Shown: positions 4,662 to 6,996 of the stretch, piece by piece
Position numbering within the stretch: position 1 is the stretch's first letter
Layout: each line of letters starts with the position of its first letter
Origin: an uncultured Roseburia sp.
GTDB lineage: Bacteria > Bacillota > Clostridia > Lachnospirales > Lachnospiraceae
Assembly (NCBI GenBank): GCA_900539115.1
Contig: UQAQ01000064.1
Coordinates: 1 to 6,996 of the forward strand
DNA: 6,996 bases
Direction of reading: 5' to 3'
Position numbers and translations under genes: made by a program
Notes under the pieces: generated by a model
What the model saw: only the letters and a program-made list of their open reading frames with translations
Told to the model about the DNA's origin: nothing
Database searches by the model: none

Positions 4662-6914
4662 ATGAAAGAATTTAAACAATGGGAAGGTTTTTCTGGAAGA
4701 CTTTGGAAAGAAGGAATCGATGTACGTGACTTCATCCAAAAAAACTACAAACCTTATGATGGAGATGAGTCCTTTTTGGCAGGACCAACCGAAGCGACGA
4801 ATAAGCTTTGGGGCAAATTGCAGGAACTTCAGAAGGAAGAGAGAAAAAAAGGTGGCGTTCTGGACATGGAGACAGAGGTTGTTTCCTCTTTGACATCCTA
4901 TGGCCCTGGATATATCAGCGAAGACTTAAAGAATTTGGAAAAAGTAGTTGGTCTTCAGACAGATAAGCCATTGAAACGTGCATTTATGCCTTATGGTGGT
5001 ATCCGTATGGCAGAGCAGTCCTGCACAATGTATGGTTATCAGCCAAGCGAGAAATTGCATGAAATTTTTACAAAGTATCACAAAACACACAGTGACGCTG
5101 TCTTTGAAGTGTATACACCGGAGATGAAACGTATGCGTCACAATAAGATTTTGACCGGACTTCCGGATACTTACGGACGTGGACGTATCGTCGGCGATTA
5201 CCGTCGTGTGGCATTGTATGGTATCGATGCCCTGATTGAAGAGAAAGAGAAAGATTTTGCCGGAAGCGAACGCCGCAGTATGCGCAGCAAAGATTATCGT
5301 ATCCGTGAAGAGATCGCAGAGCAGATCAAATGTCTGAAAGGCATGAAAGAAATGGCTGCTTCTTATGGTTATGATATTTCCGAACCTGCGAAAGATGCAA
5401 GAGAAGCATTCCAGTGGCTGTATTTCGGTTATCTTGCTGCCATCAAGACACAGAATGGTGCCGCAATGAGTGTTGGACGTGTTTCCACATTCCTTGATAT
5501 TTACATTGAAAGAGACCTTGCCAATGGAACATTGACAGAGGTAGAGGCACAGGAATTGGTTGACCATATGACAATGAAATTCCGTATGGTTAAATTCGCT
5601 CGTATCGAGTCTTACAACCAGTTGTTCTCCGGAGACCCTGTATGGGCTACCGTAGACGTTGCCGGTATTGGTATGGACGGACGTTCCCAGGTAACAAAGA
5701 CATGTTTCCGTTTCCTTCATACATTGGAAAACATGGGACCATCTCCGGAGCCAAACCTTACTGTATTGTATTCTTCTCATTTGCCGGAGGCATTTAAGAA
5801 ATATGCATCTCACATTTCCATCGAGACAAGTTCCGTACAGTATGAAAATGATGATGTAATGCGTCCGGTATGGGGCGATGATTATTCGGTATGCTGCTGT
5901 GTATCTGCGACAGAGACAGGAAAAGAGATCCAGTTCTTCGGAGCTCGTGCAAACCTTGCAAAATGTCTCCTTTACGCAATTAACGGTGGTATCGATGAGA
6001 AAAACAAAGTACAGGTTGGACCGGAATATCGTCCGATTACAAGTGATGTACTTGATTATGATGAAGTCATGGATAAATATGACAAGATGATGACATGGCT
6101 TGCTCAGACCTATGTAGAGACATTGAACATGATTCACTACATGCACGATAAATATTATTATGAAGCATCCCAGATGGCATTGATCGATACGGATGTAAGA
6201 CGTACTTTCGCAACAGGTATTGCAGGATTCTCTCATGTAGTAGATTCTCTTTCTGCAATCAAATATGCAAAAGTAAATGTAATCCGTGATGAAGATGGAT
6301 TGGCTGTAGATTACAAAGTAGAGGGAGACTTCCCACGCTATGGTAACGATGATCCACGTGCTGACGAGATCGCTGTATGGCTTCTCCGCACATTCATGGA
6401 TAAACTTCGTAACTGCCATACGTACCGTGATTCTGAGCCTACGACATCGATCCTTACGATCACATCCAACGTCGTTTACGGTAAAGCAACCGGTGCTCTT
6501 CCGGATGGAAGAAAAGCAGGTGAGCCATTGTCACCCGGTGCAAACCCGGCATACGGAGCAGAGCAGAACGGTCTTCTTGCTTCCTTGAACTCCGTTGCAA
6601 AACTTCCTTATGAAGAAGCTTTGGATGGTATCTCCAATACCCAGACCATCAATCCGGGAGCACTTGGAAATACACATGAAGAGCGCGTGAAGAACCTTGT
6701 TCAGGTAATGGATGGTTACTTTGATCAGGGAGCACATCACTTGAATGTCAATGTGTTTGGCAAAGAAAAATTGATCGATGCAATGGAACATCCGGAAAAA
6801 GAAGAGTATGCAAACTTTACGATTCGTGTATCCGGTTATGCTGTAAAATTCATCGACTTGACAAGAGAGCAGCAGCTTGATGTTATTGCAAGAACCTGCC
6901 ATGAAACATTATAA
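4662..6914 (+). CDS. pflB: Pyruvate formate-lyase (formate C-acetyltransferase)
   Basis: The 750-residue product is a full-length glycyl radical enzyme that converts pyruvate and CoA to acetyl-CoA and formate in anaerobic cytoplasm. The adjacent catalytic cysteines are Cys412 and Cys413, just before VS, and a third cysteine precedes them. The radical glycine is Gly725 in RVSGYAVKF. GDPVWAT (Trp328), the GRGR segment near 172-175 and FFGARANLAK (Arg429) match the pyruvate-binding regions of true PflB. The whole C-terminal half reads closely like E. coli PflB, which argues against choline, glycerol or other diol lyases. ATG occurs twice in tandem (4659 and 4662). GGAGG at 4651-4655 is 3 bases from the first and 6 from the second, so 4662 is preferred. 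Activation needs the radical SAM enzyme PflA, not in the window. The gene is 83 bases after fabZ. Confidence 0.97.
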   Translation: MKEFKQWEGFSGRLWKEGIDVRDFIQKNYKPYDGDESFLAGPTEATNKLWGKLQELQKEERKKGGVLDMETEVVSSLTSYGPGYISEDLKNLEKVVGLQTDKPLKRAFMPYGGIRMAEQSCTMYGYQPSEKLHEIFTKYHKTHSDAVFEVYTPEMKRMRHNKILTGLPDTYGRGRIVGDYRRVALYGIDALIEEKEKDFAGSERRSMRSKDYRIREEIAEQIKCLKGMKEMAASYGYDISEPAKDAREAFQWLYFGYLAAIKTQNGAAMSVGRVSTFLDIYIERDLANGTLTEVEAQELVDHMTMKFRMVKFARIESYNQLFSGDPVWATVDVAGIGMDGRSQVTKTCFRFLHTLENMGPSPEPNLTVLYSSHLPEAFKKYASHISIETSSVQYENDDVMRPVWGDDYSVCCCVSATETGKEIQFFGARANLAKCLLYAINGGIDEKNKVQVGPEYRPITSDVLDYDEVMDKYDKMMTWLAQTYVETLNMIHYMHDKYYYEASQMALIDTDVRRTFATGIAGFSHVVDSLSAIKYAKVNVIRDEDGLAVDYKVEGDFPRYGNDDPRADEIAVWLLRTFMDKLRNCHTYRDSEPTTSILTITSNVVYGKATGALPDGRKAGEPLSPGANPAYGAEQNGLLASLNSVAKLPYEEALDGISNTQTINPGALGNTHEERVKNLVQVMDGYFDQGAHHLNVNVFGKEKLIDAMEHPEKEEYANFTIRVSGYAVKFIDLTREQQLDVIARTCHETL

Positions 6915-6996
6915 ATAGCATTGGAGCTTCCTGTATAATTAAAAATATAGAGAATCCCAAGAAAGAAGGTTGAGAAAAAAATACCTCAGTGTAAAA

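Noticed and set aside
4926..6419. Long open frame (497 codons) on the minus strand opposite pflB
   Set aside because: The opposite strand encodes an unmistakable full-length PflB. The antisense product is a low-complexity mix rich in Cys, Ile and His with no recognisable domain, as expected from codon bias.
6934..6939. TATAAT after pflB as a promoter for the next gene
   Set aside because: There is no -35 box at proper spacing and no start codon with a ribosome binding site in the remaining bases, so it cannot be told from chance in AT-rich DNA.
6970..6996. TTG start of a further gene (possibly pflA) running off the window
   Set aside because: The only purine-rich stretch abuts the TTG with no spacing, and the nine codons show nothing recognisable.

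Overview
The window is low-GC Gram-positive (Clostridia-like) DNA and most resembles a gut Lachnospiraceae genome. This rests on strong GGAGG ribosome binding sites, a consensus sigma-A promoter, the fab gene order, and protein sequences of clostridial flavour. The genus cannot be fixed by eye. All six protein-coding genes lie on the + strand.

Layout: (1) Positions 1-69 hold three consecutive perfect hairpins, which look like the right-hand end of an IS200/IS605-type (TnpB-bearing) element, possibly the 3' part of its guide RNA; the rest lies outside the window. (2) 216-521 encodes an unrecognised 101-residue protein with three membrane segments. (3) A TTGACA-17-TAAAAT promoter at 556-584 starts a type II fatty acid synthesis cluster: acpP (673-903), fabD (1084-2016), fabG (2030-2773), fabF (2797-4038) and fabZ (4153-4578). 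The acpP-fabD gap (904-1083) holds a strongly folding segment with competing pairings. The fabF-fabZ gap holds a 13-bp GC-rich stem-loop. (4) pflB (4662-6914) encodes pyruvate formate-lyase, with all hallmark residues present. The last 82 bases (6915-6996) are AT-rich and hold no gene I can support; pflA, a common neighbour, may lie further on.

How the genes work together: FabD loads malonyl onto AcpP. FabF condenses malonyl-ACP with acyl-ACP, FabG reduces the 3-ketoacyl-ACP, and FabZ dehydrates the 3-hydroxyacyl-ACP. The enoyl-ACP reductase (FabK or FabI), the initiating synthase FabH and the acetyl-CoA carboxylase genes accBCDA, often found in the same clostridial cluster, are absent from this window. 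PflB makes acetyl-CoA and formate from pyruvate, and acetyl-CoA is the ultimate carbon source for malonyl-CoA. The adjacency is metabolically sensible, but shared regulation is not shown.

I found no defence system, CRISPR array, tRNA or rRNA. The coding content is ordinary core metabolism. The most interesting unexplained sequence is the structured acpP-fabD spacer.
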